Shown here one piece after another: positions 22,455 through 33,496 of a DNA stretch of 64,000 bases (its first letter is position 1; each line of letters begins with the position of its first letter). Both the position numbers and the translations under genes were made by a program. Below the pieces are notes generated by a model. The model made no database searches and was not told the origin of the DNA. It worked only from the letters and a program-made list of their open reading frames with translations. The stretch is from Calycina herbarum (Eukaryota; Ascomycota; Leotiomycetes; Helotiales; Pezizellaceae): assembly GCA_001414485.1 (NCBI GenBank), contig LLEY01000022.1, positions 124,001 through 188,000 of the forward strand. The letters run 5' to 3'.

Positions 22455-23341
22455 CCCTACGAAAGCAAAGCGCCGCCGCCGCCCCTGTTTAGAGTGTTCC
22501 TGACCACACGGAGTATGGCCTAGTCGGGGCCCTGGTCACATATTTGCAAGGGACTTTTTGGTGGCAAATCTGGTGCAAAACGGGACAATATTATGCAAGG
22601 GTAAAGGGCCTGTAATCGACAAAAAGCTAAGACCCTTTTAGAGTAAGTAAAACAAGAAATGTTTTAAATTTTACTTTTACTTTTCTCTCTCTCTCCTTTC
22701 CTCTTCTTCCCTCTTCTTGTCTCTGCTATAGAATAGGTTGATTGTTCTAAGTCCCTTCAAAGGTAGGGAATTTGAAGATATATTAGTAAACGTAGGTGGG
22801 AGCGAGTTTGTGAAGGAGTAAAGTTTAGCTAAATCGCCTAATTTCGTTACTTAATTTTAAGAAGGAGAAGAATAGGGAAGAACTTATAGAGTATTCAGGT
22901 GATCGTGTAGCCTTGAGGCTATTCCCAGTTACCTACGCACTGACTATTCCTTAAAAAGAGGACACGTAGTCTAATCCCCTAAAGCCGAAAACGATTTTTC
23001 CTATTTATCGACCCGTACAACGTATTCGACCGAATAGTTATAGCGAGATTTAAGACCACCCAGGCCCTGCAAATGCCCTGGAAACTCCACAAAACCCTGG
23101 CTTTTAGCTTGAATTCCCTTGTCTGTGGGTTCAAGGACATTTTCGATTGGATCTTGACCCTTGTATTTCATTTCGCTACAACTATTCGGTCGGACACATT
23201 GTATAGTTCCTCGGAGTACTTAACGTTCTCTAAAGCCACTTTCAATCCCTACCTAGCCTGCCGATCAGGTTTTAAACCCTTGTTAGAGTATAAAAGACAC
23301 TCCTACGGAGTGTCATGAACACCCGGCTTGCTTTCGTAGGG
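22455..23341. mobile_element. 887-bp element with 14-bp perfect terminal inverted repeats
   Basis: The termini CCCTACGAAAGCAA (22455-22468) and TTGCTTTCGTAGGG (23328-23341) are exact inverse copies. A second weaker matching block (GTGTTC.TGAC) lies just inside each end. A possible 3-bp duplication ACA flanks it. Close to the right end is a perfect hairpin GACACTCC-TAC-GGAGTGTC (23295-23313). No transposase was recognised; the 81-codon frame at 23073-23318 is unassigned. It is probably a non-autonomous DNA transposon of undetermined superfamily. Confidence 0.6.
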
Positions 23342-23387
23342 ACAGCAGATCTCTCCCCACAAAATCGGCGAATATCTTCTATCGCCA

Positions 23388-23457
23388 CTCGCAGAAATTC
23401 CCTATAGAGTACTTGTAAGATGTCGCTTGTGGAAGGGCGATCAAACGGGATTCTTCC
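23388..23457 (+). repeat. Direct repeat, right copy
   Basis: 70-bp partner of 22369-22440 with clear similarity (CTCGCAGAAATTCCCTATAG, then TGTCGCTTG and GATCAAACGG.ATTCTTCC). Confidence 0.75.
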
Positions 23458-25036
23458 AAACTGGTAACTAATGTTTTCTACCTTTTCCTACCAGTAAATG
23501 AGCTGATGGTTTCTCTCGTCTGGTGTTTGTTACTGGCACCCTTGTTTGTCTCTTGTTTAAGTTGTCGGAACTCTTGAGAATATTGCAGGTATTCCCAGAC
23601 TTGGGAATATGGGTCTTCGACAAAATGAGGAGAATTGTGGCAGATGAAATGAATTGGTCATGGTTGGTTATGTGAAATTATGGAGTAAGGGGATGGAGGG
23701 CACCCGAGGGCTCGGTGTGGAATTGTGGGGAGCTTTTATGTCATCAACCGGGATTTCGAAGCCAAAAACAACGTCCTTTCAAGAACAAACCAATTCGTAT
23801 CCTCAACTCAACATTGGTTTCTTCCTAATCGGGCAAAATCACTGCGCCTCTTTTGTCTTGAAATCACACTTGACAGCTTCGACTATGCCGTCTCATCAGC
23901 CAAAACCACAAGTGGCGGCATCGCTGGACAGCCGGTAGCAAACACTCGACCGCTATTCGCTCAAAGGTCTACCGGTAGAGACTCCGAGCTCAAGCTACAC
24001 TCAGCTCACACCTTGCCCCTTGATATGAGTTCATGCATGAACCCTCAAGGTATTCTTTTGGTGGAGTACTCTGTTGAGTCGAGATGTTCGCTCGACGTTG
24101 AGGCTCAGATCGTTAGTGGCACAGACCCACACCAGTGGTCGACACAAAACAACGCCAAAGCAAAACTAGAAACCTGAAATGTTCCGGATCTTCCCCAGGA
24201 GCATCTGAGGTTGAGATTGGCTATTGAATCAATGTCCAGGCCGATTGGAAGGATCGGTTTCGAGATCTTCCGAACCCCAGGCTCCACTCAAAGCTTGTCG
24301 ACCTTCACACACAGTGGAGAAAACCCCTGTTGTACATCGTGGTCGCGTCAGCTCAACACCAGTCGGAGACTAGGAAATGGGTTCGAGTTGGAAACCTGTC
24401 AGTTGTTGTCAGCCCCCGCAGAATAAAGGTTGACATCGGCGATATATCTGCGTTCGGATGACTGTGGTGAGCGTGATGATGGTACTCCAATTTTCTCTGC
24501 TCAATTGCTATTGATTTTAAGAATAGTTCATCATTTTTCTTAAAGTCTTTCTAGCTAAGCTTTACAACCCTAGGCCTCCGATGTTTTCTTCGAGGAATGC
24601 AAGTGCGGCTGCACTGTGCCGGTGCTTCTTGACACGGTCAAGACTTTCCCAAGCAATTCTTCTTAGAGCCAAGCACCGCCACCCCCCACAAATTATTCCC
24701 GTTCTTGAAATCAAGACATTTTAGATCGTCTTCCAAGCAATCGTCAAGTTTCCGCAATGTCGCAGATCCGACGTTGTTCTGCGTTTCCGTCCTTCGTGGC
24801 TTGCCAGGGTGCAGAAAAGCTACCCAACGTATGAAGTTCTATGAACAAACTGCCAATATATATAGTTCTGTTGCTTTGCCTTTCTTTTCATTCATCACCA
24901 ACTTCACATTCTTCAACTTCTTCCTCTACTTCTCCTTCATCCTTTAAATAGATTCTTTGGCGCCGGTCGTCCCTCTTACATTCTTTCTAACCCATATTTT
25001 AATACCCCCCCCCCCCCTCTTCTCCACACCTTCAAA
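23458..25036. other. Intergenic; promoter region of the gEgh16-type gene at its end
   Basis: A plus-strand frame of 150 codons (23725-24177) has no recognised motif and no splice support. TATATATAG at about 24857, a pyrimidine-rich leader and a poly-C run at about 25004-25017 precede the ATG at 25037, as expected for a strongly expressed fungal gene. Confidence 0.45.
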
Positions 25037-26063
25037 ATGCAATACTCATCAGTAGTCTTATGTGCGGCTTTCGCTGTCACCAGTGTCTTCTCCCACGGTC
25101 TCATCACTGAGGTCAAGGGTGCCAATGGTTAGTCATTCAATCATGAACACTTTGCAATACCTCGCTAACAACACTTCAGCCGTCACTATGCCAGGTCTCA
25201 CAGTTGTTGATGGAACTCCACGTGATTGCCCTTCCGCAGGCTGTGGTGCACAAGATGATACCGCTATCATCCGAGCAAACGAGGCTGGTACCGCAAAGGC
25301 ATCTGCCATGGGCCGAACCAAGGCCAACGGACCAGTTACCGCAGACAGAATGATGGCTATCTTCATGGATACCGCTGGTGGTAAGTTCGAGTTCCTCCGC
25401 ATTTACAGTCCCTCACTGACACCACAAAGCCAACAAAACTGCCCGTGCTATCCACGAGCAAAACTCCCTTTACAAGCGTCAACTCTTCGGCGCTAAGCCA
25501 GCTGCTGGAGGAGCTGCCGGTGGAGCTGGATCTGTCAAGACCCCAGCAGGAACTTCAGAGACTGGTGTCGCAGCTGCAGCTGGTCAGGGTGCCTCAAGCG
25601 GTCTCCCAACAACATCCGACGCTGGCGAGATCTCCATGACCATGCACCAATGCAACCAAGATGGTGCCGGTCCTTTCACCGCAATGGTCGATGCTACCTC
25701 TGGTGGAACCGACCCAGCTGCATTCAAGCAAGCAAAGGTCACCCAGAACGTCCCAGGTATCGCAGCCGGTATCTCAACAACAACCACCACCGATTTCCCA
25801 GTCAAGGTTCAAATGCCAGCAGGTATGACCTGCTCTGGCTCCGTTGCCGGTGTTGACAACGTCTGTGTTGTTAAGATGCAGAACGCCACACCTGTAAGTT
25901 CCCACCTTTCCATCCGATTCCCACTCATACTAACACACCACAGGCTGGTCCATTCGGTGGAGCCGCGGCTTTCACACAATCAACAGCCGCCAAGAAGCGT
26001 GCTATTGAGTACAACCTCTCCAAGCGCCGCATGGCACGAGGAAAGGCCCCTGCTGAGGCATAA
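25037..26063 (+). CDS. gEgh16/MAS3-family secreted protein
   Basis: Exons 25037-25127, 25180-25380, 25430-25893, 25944-26063, all in phase, give 291 residues. The first 19-20 residues (MQYSSVVLCAAFAVTSVFSH) are a signal peptide. The mature start HGLITEVKGANG and the body (GTPRDCPSAGCGAQDDTAII, CNQDGAGPFTAMVDATSGG, VKVQMPAGMTCSGSVAG) match the gEgh16 / GAS1-MAS3 family, known as proteins highly expressed during plant infection and appressorium formation. A Gly/Ala-rich low-complexity stretch lies at about residues 120-150. KR sites follow it and recur near the C-terminus (AKKRAIEYNLSKRR) and could be processed. The role as a virulence-associated surface protein is inferred from the family; the biochemical activity is not known. 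Confidence 0.93.
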
Positions 26064-26986
26064 ATTCCTTCTACTTGATTCAAATACTGGAGTTGGGGAT
26101 TGGGACTTTCAGGGTCTGATTTTTATAGCGATTTTTAACACATTTTCATTTCTTTAAACTTCTTGGGGGATGATACACAGGCGGCCTGGTAAGATTTGTC
26201 TTTCAAAGATGTGCCGAAGAGGGTCGCACATCTATTTTAGCTAGTCTAGAAAAGACTTTCCTTTAGTTGGTATATTATGTATATACGCTTTTTTCACAAA
26301 CAAATTTTAGAAGTTCTGGTCACTTGTTTCGAGTTCTTTTGGGGGAGATGATTGGTCATTTATGTTTCAAAATGCTTTTTAAATTCTAGTTCGAACGAGA
26401 TCTCACATGTAAAGTTACCTATCCTACTCAAACTTTGGTGTTGCAGTTTAAGAGCTTAGTGTGTAACAGAGTAGATAACATACTCGCTTGAACGTTGGCG
26501 AAGTGGATTTCTGATAACAGAAATTTGGGGTCTTCTTCAGGAAATTCGTTCCAGGTAATTTACAAGTCTTTCTCTGATGAATATCTATTTTACAATGTAT
26601 ATGTATATATATATATATATATATTCCCTGGTTGAATTACAATCATGCATGTATGATACAAGTTTGAACAATTATATATGTATATAGAAAGGCTACTGGA
26701 GACATTCACTTACTTTAAAGATTGATTGATTTGGGTCAGCTATAAATTTAGAACATTTAGGTGGGGGAGAAAAGTAACCAAAGAATAACAATTTTCGGCA
26801 CAGTAGTAACCATAGATTGGAAATAGAGTACATTTATTTTGGTACAACGTTCATGCGGCAGCAGACTGTCCCTCGTAGCCGTAAACCTCTTCTCATCGTC
26901 GGAGTCTGGTGACGCGTCTCGCCGATATTGAAATTGGTCGAATTAGTCGATATAGAAGTCCCAAAACTAGTCCTCGTTGTCCTCTC
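26064..26986. other. 3' intergenic with (TA)n microsatellite
   Basis: A (TA)n run lies at about 26603-26634. Otherwise AT-rich without coding signal. Confidence 0.5.
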
Positions 26987-27523
26987 TTACTCATCCTTTT
27001 TGTCTTTCTCTTCTTGTTCCTCCTCTGCTTTGAATGGGAGGCCCTTGCTATTAAAAATGTGTTAGCTATGAAATTTGAGATGCGTTTTACAAACATGACT
27101 GATGAAAGCCATTGCTGAAAGCCCCCGATGAAAGATGTAGAACGGCAAGTTCTTTTTAAAGAAGTTGGAGAATAAAAAACACTGGGATGGATCTCCTTAC
27201 TGTTTGTTTCTGGGATCGGCATGGGCATATTGTTGGCCGAAAACTGGAGCTGGCTTCATCCTCGGTTGGTTTGGGCGTAGGCAGCTGCTCAAACATAGAT
27301 GGTCAGAGGGTATTCGGCGTTCAGCATTTCAGTGGTTCTTACGCGGTTGAACTCCTATCAAAAGTCAGAAATTTGTTGAAAAGAGGGCTAGATTGGGTTG
27401 AAGATATACGTACTTATTCTTTGTCTTGACGAGTTTTGTCGCCAACAAGGAGTTCTTCTTCTGCTGCTTTTCCTTCATTCCCTTTTCTCCTCCGCCCTTC
27501 TTCTCGGGTCTCTCGGGCGCCAT
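26987..27523 (-). CDS. Tiny Lys/Glu-rich protein, spliced
   Basis: Exon 1 (27523-27414) starts MAPERPEKKGGGEKGMKEKQ and continues QKKNSLLATKLVKTKNK to a GTACGT donor. The last exon (27047-26987) reads KGLPFKAEEEQEEKDKKDE then TAA, and its phase fits exon 1 directly (56 residues). A 12-bp microexon near 27350 (AG/GAGTTCAACCGC/GTAAGA) would also keep phase. A possible 5' UTR intron runs from GTAAGC at about 27693 to CTGCAG at 27531, with the leader lying in the 27.7 kb duplicated block. The family was not recognised; the composition suggests an RNA- or ribosome-associated small protein, which is only a guess. Confidence 0.5.
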
Positions 27524-27699
27524 TGGTTGTCTGCAAAATCGTCAGTTTCGCAAGGTGCGATCATCAACCGACTGGTGCGTACATCTAGAGGAGTGGTTTC
27601 AAAGTAGCTCTATGCGATACGATATTGCTAATTTCCTTAGCGATGTGCGCAATCATTGGGACAGAAATGGTAGAACTGGCAGTGCTTACCTTGTTCGTG

Positions 27700-29778
27700 G
27701 CAGTTTGCATGGGGGAAAATATGAGAAGCGTCAAGGCATACTCTTAGGGCTAGCGCGGTGGCTTTGCTAGCGCGATGCCGATAGGACGGGGATTTATCGG
27801 TCGTGTGCTGTCCCCTCTCTTTCCCCTAATCTGCCTGAGCCTTTTCTTGGAAGGGCAAATACTCATTCGCAGATTTGGGGATTCATTGAATATACATCGA
27901 GAATTGGCATACGAGAAACGGCAGCGGTGATTTGTCTATGGAGGTTATGAGAAAGGAGAGTTGGAGCTTCGAGTTGTCCTCAAGAGCCAATTGCAGTCTC
28001 AATACTCACGAGTTACATGAGTAACACCCTTCAGCAGCTTTTGATATGGCAGAGACTAACAAGTCAAGATAGAGCCCTTGCATCCGAAGACCGATAAGCG
28101 AGTCTCCTATACAAGCAAAGCCATTCGAGTTCAGTGTTGAACATGGAGCTTGCGAGTCTAGAATATACCTCTTAATTTCCACCGAGACAACCATCAAAGC
28201 GAGGAAAGACAGCGCGACGGCGAATACAAAAGGAATATAATCAAACTTCGGCTCCGAAGATGGATCCACCTAAGGCGAAAGACACGAACTTTTGGCTATT
28301 CCTTAACTACGCGCAAAAGACTCCCAAACGGGGTGGAATAAAGGCTCGAATTACACGGGAAAACATGCAATGATAAAAGGCTGGGAAGAAATTCACTACT
28401 TCGAACTTCTGTACATAGCCCCCGGCTGATAACATTTCGAGAGATTTTGCGACCTTTCGAACCTCAAATTGGCCACGAAAGCGCTCACCGAGTCACGAAT
28501 CCCCATACACGAACTGATACTCGAACACAATATGCTCGCAAGAATTATCCGAAATCCAACACATAAGGTGGAGGGTTGGTAGAGGATTGGTGACGGCTTG
28601 ATACAACGGCTCTCAACTTGAAGATGGGTCGCGTTATAATTATCCAAGACACATAGCAACAATTTGGCAGACCTTATGCTGCCTCGAGAGATATCAGAGA
28701 GAACGAACGATAAGCCTTCAGGCCTTCGAAAAAGGAAATAGCGGATATACGAAAAATACTGAGTGGGAGGAAAGAACTTCGACGATTGCTTGGCAAGATT
28801 GAATGAGACAGTCCAAGGTAAATGGAAGCATTTTGAGAGGGGTTAGGAGATTGGGAACTCAAATTCTTGGTTCTCCTAAACACTCTCTAGTAATTCGCCC
28901 AGACTGCTTCGCACAATCAGGTGTTCACAGAACAATGATTGGGTCTTGTGCTACGATAATATGTCTCTTTCTGAGGGATCAATTTACACTTGAAATGTAT
29001 ACGAAGGATAGAAGCCGAATATCGAAACAAACACAAGGAAACAATTGTCTGAACTGCTGGAAAGCAAGGTATCTTGAATGCGGATCGAAAAGCTACCCTC
29101 AATTGCGAGATTGCATACGGTCCCAAGCAAGATGCCACGAGAGGATGATGGAACACCAATTCCAAAGTCGACGAAGCGATGCGACCGATTCTAGCTGGTT
29201 GAGCGACTGACCGAGCAAGGCCGCATGAGAAAGGCGAATGTTCAGATCGATCGAGGGCAGTTGCGACATTGTCGGAGGCTCGCAGGATTTCAAGCGACTC
29301 ATAGGCCTACCTACGAGTTGCAGCGAAGTTTCCTTTTATTGCCCTGGTTCCCTGAATATTGAAAACGATCAGTAAAGAACATTGGTTGGGAAAGCAAAGT
29401 ATCGTCGTTACCATCAAGTATTCGTGCGATAGCCATCTGCTGCCTCAAGCAAATCATCCTCCCTCCACCGTGTTTAGAAATTGGATCGCCGAAGCCTTCT
29501 TCGAAGTAGCATTCCAATACCGCCTCGAGTAGGCTTCCAAGCATCAAATTGAGTGGCAGCAATTCGCTTAGGAAACAAAGGGGCATAAAATGTTTTTCTA
29601 GATAACCATGTGTCGCAAAGACAAGAAACAAGGTTCAAAAGTTTGATGTTGGTGGGCTGATATAACTAGCGTGTCTCACTAATTTTCCAAAAGAGGAATC
29701 AAGGTGCAAATTGAACCGGAGTTCTCCCTGTTATCTTTCTTGGCACACTATATTGTTCTCTTTTGTTGTAGTCTCAAA
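27700..29778. repeat. Segmental duplication, copy 1
   Basis: Aligns in direct orientation with 30196-31152. Shared blocks are GTGGCTTTGCTAGC, GATAGGACGGGGATTTATCG and CATTCGCAGATT near the left edge, and TTTTGTTGTAGTCTCAAA at the right edge. The interior around 27900-29090 has no counterpart in copy 2. The left block is a promoter-like sequence reading to the left. The right block contains a fragmentary gene on the minus strand. Confidence 0.75.
29099..29631 (-). pseudogene. Unassigned gene fragment, duplication copy 1
   Basis: The minus-strand frame carries MPLCFLSELLP, HGGGRMICLRQQ, ILDGNDDTLLSQPMFF. After a stop near 29311 it continues with LKSCEPPTMSQLPSIDLNIR and LSHAALLGQSLNQLES. The same order and motifs occur in copy 2 (30411-30973). 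An ancestral protein-coding exon pair is likely, but the family is not recognised. An intron between the two pieces is possible, so this may be part of a live gene; no complete model could be built. Confidence 0.4.
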
Positions 29779-30195
29779 GTATTTCAGTTGGTATGGAAAG
29801 CTATGTTATGATCTCAAAGGGTTAGGCTCTTGCTCTACGGCGTGGTGGATGAATGAAGCAGACCCTACGAAATCACATGTTAGTTGTCTCTTCTGGGTTG
29901 ATTTCTGTAGTTATGGTTGGTTCTTACTCGTCTGCTGTCCTACGAGATGTTAAAATTTATGCTGAAGAGGGAATTGGGATAGGGGTACATACTGACGGCG
30001 TTGACGGCCATACAGTGGGCGATAGTTCGGATTGCCAGTGGTCCGCATGGTTCGAGTTTTATTGATGCTATACACAGGTCAATTTCTCCATGATTGATTA
30101 GCGTTATGAGACTTACATTGTCAATTGATTGTTCTATGCGAGTCAAAAATTCTGTTAGTGAGATGCTGCTCTCGCTGGTTGCGTGGGATACTTAC

Positions 30196-31152
30196 TGGTA
30201 ATCACAACGGTTTGCATGGGGGAAAAGAGGAAAAGAGGAAAAGCGACAACGTGTTTTTGGACTGGGGTATATAGGGCTAGTGCGGTGGCTTTGCTAGCGT
30301 AGTGCCGATAGGACGGGGATTTATCGGTTGTGTGTTGTCCCCTCTCTGTCCCCTAACCTGCTTGAGTTCTTTCTCGGAACGCCAAAGTCTCATTCGCAGA
30401 TTAGAGGATTTTAAGGAGAAAAAACCCGAAATTCGACACCAACACAATTGCATAGCTTGCTGAGAGGAAGACAACCCATCCTGTCCGGTGTTGGAGAATC
30501 TTGACTCGATTGTGAGCTGGCTAGCAGCCCCAAGTACGGTGCTTCAAGCGGAGGGGGATGGGACCCCAACTCGCAGGCGAAGAAAGGATGCGACAGCTCG
30601 CCGTTGGTGAGCGACTGGCAGATTGAGGCGATATGGGAATACGAATATAGATCGATATTGGATGTCGGAAGCGCTTGCGATATATCCATGGACTCGCAGG
30701 ATGTCAAGCCATTAGTATACCCACCTACGCTTTACAGCGTTGTCCCTCGTACACTATTCATTGGAATTCATCAGCAAAGAACGTGGGTTGGGAAAGCAAT
30801 GCGTGGTCATTACCGTCAAGTATTTGGGCGACAGTCTGCTGCCTCAAACAAATCATCCTCCCTCCGCCGTGTTCCCGAAATTTCCTTTGAAGCAGCAATC
30901 CAATACCGCCTCGAATAGGCTTCGAAGCATCAATATCGAGCCCCAGACGTTCGCTTGAGAAACAAAGGGGCATGAAGGGTTGTTCTGGATAACCACATGT
31001 CGCAACGACATTAACAAGTTTTTAAAGTTCAAAGTTGGTGAGATAATGTCAGCTAGCGCGTTCGACTAATTTACCTAAAGGGGAGTGTGGGTTCCATAGT
31101 GGACCAGAGTTTACCCTTAGAAGGTTGTGTTATGTTTTGTTATAGCCTCAAA
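30196..31152. repeat. Segmental duplication, copy 2 (shorter)
   Basis: Direct-orientation partner of 27700-29778, lacking about 1.1 kb of its interior. Near its left edge, on the minus strand, lies TATATACCCCAGTCC followed by a pyrimidine-rich leader, ATGCAAACCG and GTAAGT. This resembles the corresponding ATGCAAACTG and GTAAGC in copy 1, a duplicated promoter plus first exon. Confidence 0.75.
30411..30973 (-). pseudogene. Unassigned gene fragment, duplication copy 2
   Basis: MPLCFSSERLGLDIDASKP, HGGGRMICLRQQ and ILDGNDHALLSQPTFF are followed after stops by LTSCESMDISQALPTSNIDL and SHIASICQSLTNGELSHPF. It is paralogous to 29099-29631. Frame breaks near 30760 and 30710 leave no full-length reading. 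No domain was recognised. Confidence 0.4.
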
Positions 31153-31739
31153 CCACCTACTTTTTTGTAAAATTTTCACAAAGAATACTGTATATTTTCC
31201 TTTGAGGTTTATTTCTCGAGTCCAAGAGACTAGGTCTTAACCACGCATCCAACGCATCCCTAGCCAAGTCTCACTTTGGAACATCCCCCTAAATAGCGCC
31301 CTTAAAATGGAGAATACAAACTACAACCTAGAGCCTCTCCCTAAAATTCTTTACAGAATCCCTCTTGCGATAGAGAAAAATTAGGACTACTATATTCTAA
31401 CTTTCTAGAATTATATAAGCGAGGGTTCAAGATCACATGACGAGGTCTCTCTTCTATGATTCCTGAGTTCTACGACCCTAACACATTGAATGTCCATCAC
31501 CAGCAGCATAAGCCCCCACTCGTGCCACTCGTGGTACTAAAATAAAAAGAAATCTCGAAACTGCGGGTCGTGAGCCCTTGGCATGCAGCCACCTAGCACA
31601 TCATAAACGCCACCTCCTCATCGCCTATCATTTACCCTTGATGGCAACGGGAAATAAGCGCCTCGTGTTTTCTTATTCCGTCGAAGAAAATTGATTAAAA
31701 GTCTTCTAGAAGACTTTCGAAAAATACCACCTCGACAAA
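31153..31739. other. Intergenic, nothing seen
   Basis: No coding or RNA feature recognised; it probably contains the promoter of the small gene at 31740. Confidence 0.45.
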
Positions 31740-31937
31740 ATGGAAGACTCGGAGGTTGTTGTTGGTGGGAATACATCCTCGGATAGTTCCAGTCACGGAG
31801 CACCGGGAAAGGTTGCAAAAAGGGTCACTTTCAATGATACGCCAACTGAGATTCCGCCACGACAGACACCAGAAGCAAATCCTGTCTATAAGTGTTTGAA
31901 GAGTTGTTTTGGGTGTTGTTGCTGTGGGGACTGGTAG
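31740..31937 (+). CDS. 65-residue protein with RVTF motif and Cys-rich tail
   Basis: A single-exon frame. The first half is acidic and Ser-rich (MEDSEVVVGGNTSSDSSS). Residues about 25-32 read KRVTFND, which fits the RVxF docking motif of protein phosphatase 1 regulators. The end CLKSCFGCCCCGDW has six cysteines in 11 residues and no signal peptide, a pattern seen in palmitoylated membrane-attached proteins. Both readings are inferences. The frame is short, so chance cannot be ruled out, but the composition is strongly non-random and the ATG follows a pyrimidine/AAAA context. Confidence 0.5.
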   Translation: MEDSEVVVGGNTSSDSSSHGAPGKVAKRVTFNDTPTEIPPRQTPEANPVYKCLKSCFGCCCCGDW

Positions 31938-33496
31938 GTAGTTCCTTGAAAGCATCGTGGCTAGGAGCTGATTGTCTTGAGTAGAGTGAGGAGTGCATTT
32001 TGATTAGCGAGATATTCAGAAAAAGGCAATTCGAAAGTGGTGTAAAGGCCCCTGAAAGGGAGAATGGTTTGTTATCCATCGGAGTCTCGAGAAAACTTTA
32101 CTGACGGCTGTGACTAGATTGAGCAAGTAGTTCAATATCTCGAAAATAAATATTTGGTGTCAGTACTGTTTGTTGTTGAAAGAGGAGTTTATTGTCGGAC
32201 ATTAGCCCTCTCAGACGAATTGGGAATATACTCTATTCACAGAAATATAGATCTCGTAAAGGGCAGCAGAAGGAAACCAACTCTTCCGGCTATCGATGGA
32301 AATCTTTGTGGGGAGGGAGGTCAATGACTGGACGGAGATATATATGGGGCCACAACCCCACTCAAATCTTTCAATAATTCTATCCTCAATTAACACTTAT
32401 GGTTTTCATCCAATCAACCCTCCGGTATAGTGTATCGGCTAACATACCCCGCTTTCATAAGAAGGCGCCGGGAAAATCTGGTTCCCTCGTCAGGAGAGTT
32501 CGGGGTCGGAACCCTTGGATTGGCCTATACTTTTTTATTTACTCCCCATACATGAAAACCAGCCTATTTGTAAATCACAAAGTTTAGTAGACATCGAAAT
32601 GATTTTTTTGTCTTTATTCATATATATAATATCACTTAAAATTCCACAGATGCAAGCTCAGCTTTTCTAAAATTAGAAGAGAGCAGTCCCCAGATAACAT
32701 GATTTACAAAGCTTAATTACCCCAAAAGTGCCTATCCATTTAAATGTAATTATCATACTGCAAAATTCAAGGTTTTAGGTAGTAGTCCTACCTAAGTCAA
32801 GATTTTAGAGACTACTAATACCGAAGTCTACTCGACCATTTACATATATTCCTAATTCTCACTCGTCGTGTACTATATGAATAAGGTTTTCATAATAACA
32901 TTTTACCAACAAGCTAGAATACTTAAACTATCATTCGCTTCTCCCGAGAAACCTACAAGTGTCTAGAACTACACGAATATCACATACTCCACGCTTCCAC
33001 ATACAATTAATCTAATTACTTCAATATTTCTCAGACACTTAAAAGTACAGCAAAGTTTTACATAACCTCCAAAATCTCTTGCTCGATCCTGAAACTACAT
33101 TACCCAAGGCTCAAACGAAAGAAAAGAATAATATCAATTCATCCCGATAGTTCAACACAGCGAGCAGAGAAAATTCGAAACCCAATCTCTCACTCTACAA
33201 CACAATTATACCAAGTTGTTAGAGTAATAATTCTATAGGGAATTAGTTACTGTATATATACCCTAACAACGCAAGCAAAAATTTAGAAGACTTGGTATTA
33301 TTTCGGATTTCGACCTTTCAAAATACCATACCAATAACTCACTAAACTCTACAACTTAACTAATTTCCACGGAATTTTATTCTTCATGAAGAAATTAAAT
33401 TGTGAACTCTCATTTCCACTTTTCATCCCCCAAACTCCATCAACAAAACACCCCATCAATTCATCATTTCCACACACGCCGATACAAATTCCCGCC
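31938..33496. other. AT-rich intergenic
   Basis: Apart from the tRNA-like piece at 32421-32513, no feature is recognised. 32600-33400 is notably AT-rich. Confidence 0.45.
32421..32513 (+). pseudogene. tRNA-Glu(TTC)-like sequence, 3' half abnormal
   Basis: The 5' half TCCGGTATAGTGTATCGGCT + AACATA resembles the acceptor strand, A box and D-arm of fungal tRNA-Glu. It is followed by CCCCG-CTTTCAT, which could be an anticodon arm with TTC. The 3' half (GTTCGGGGTCGGAACCC) does not form a clean T-arm, and no TACCGGA acceptor partner follows. It is either a degenerate tRNA or a fortuitous match. Confidence 0.35.

Noticed and set aside
23725..24177. 150-codon plus frame upstream of the gEgh16-type gene
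   Set aside because: No domain, signal peptide or splice context; left unannotated.
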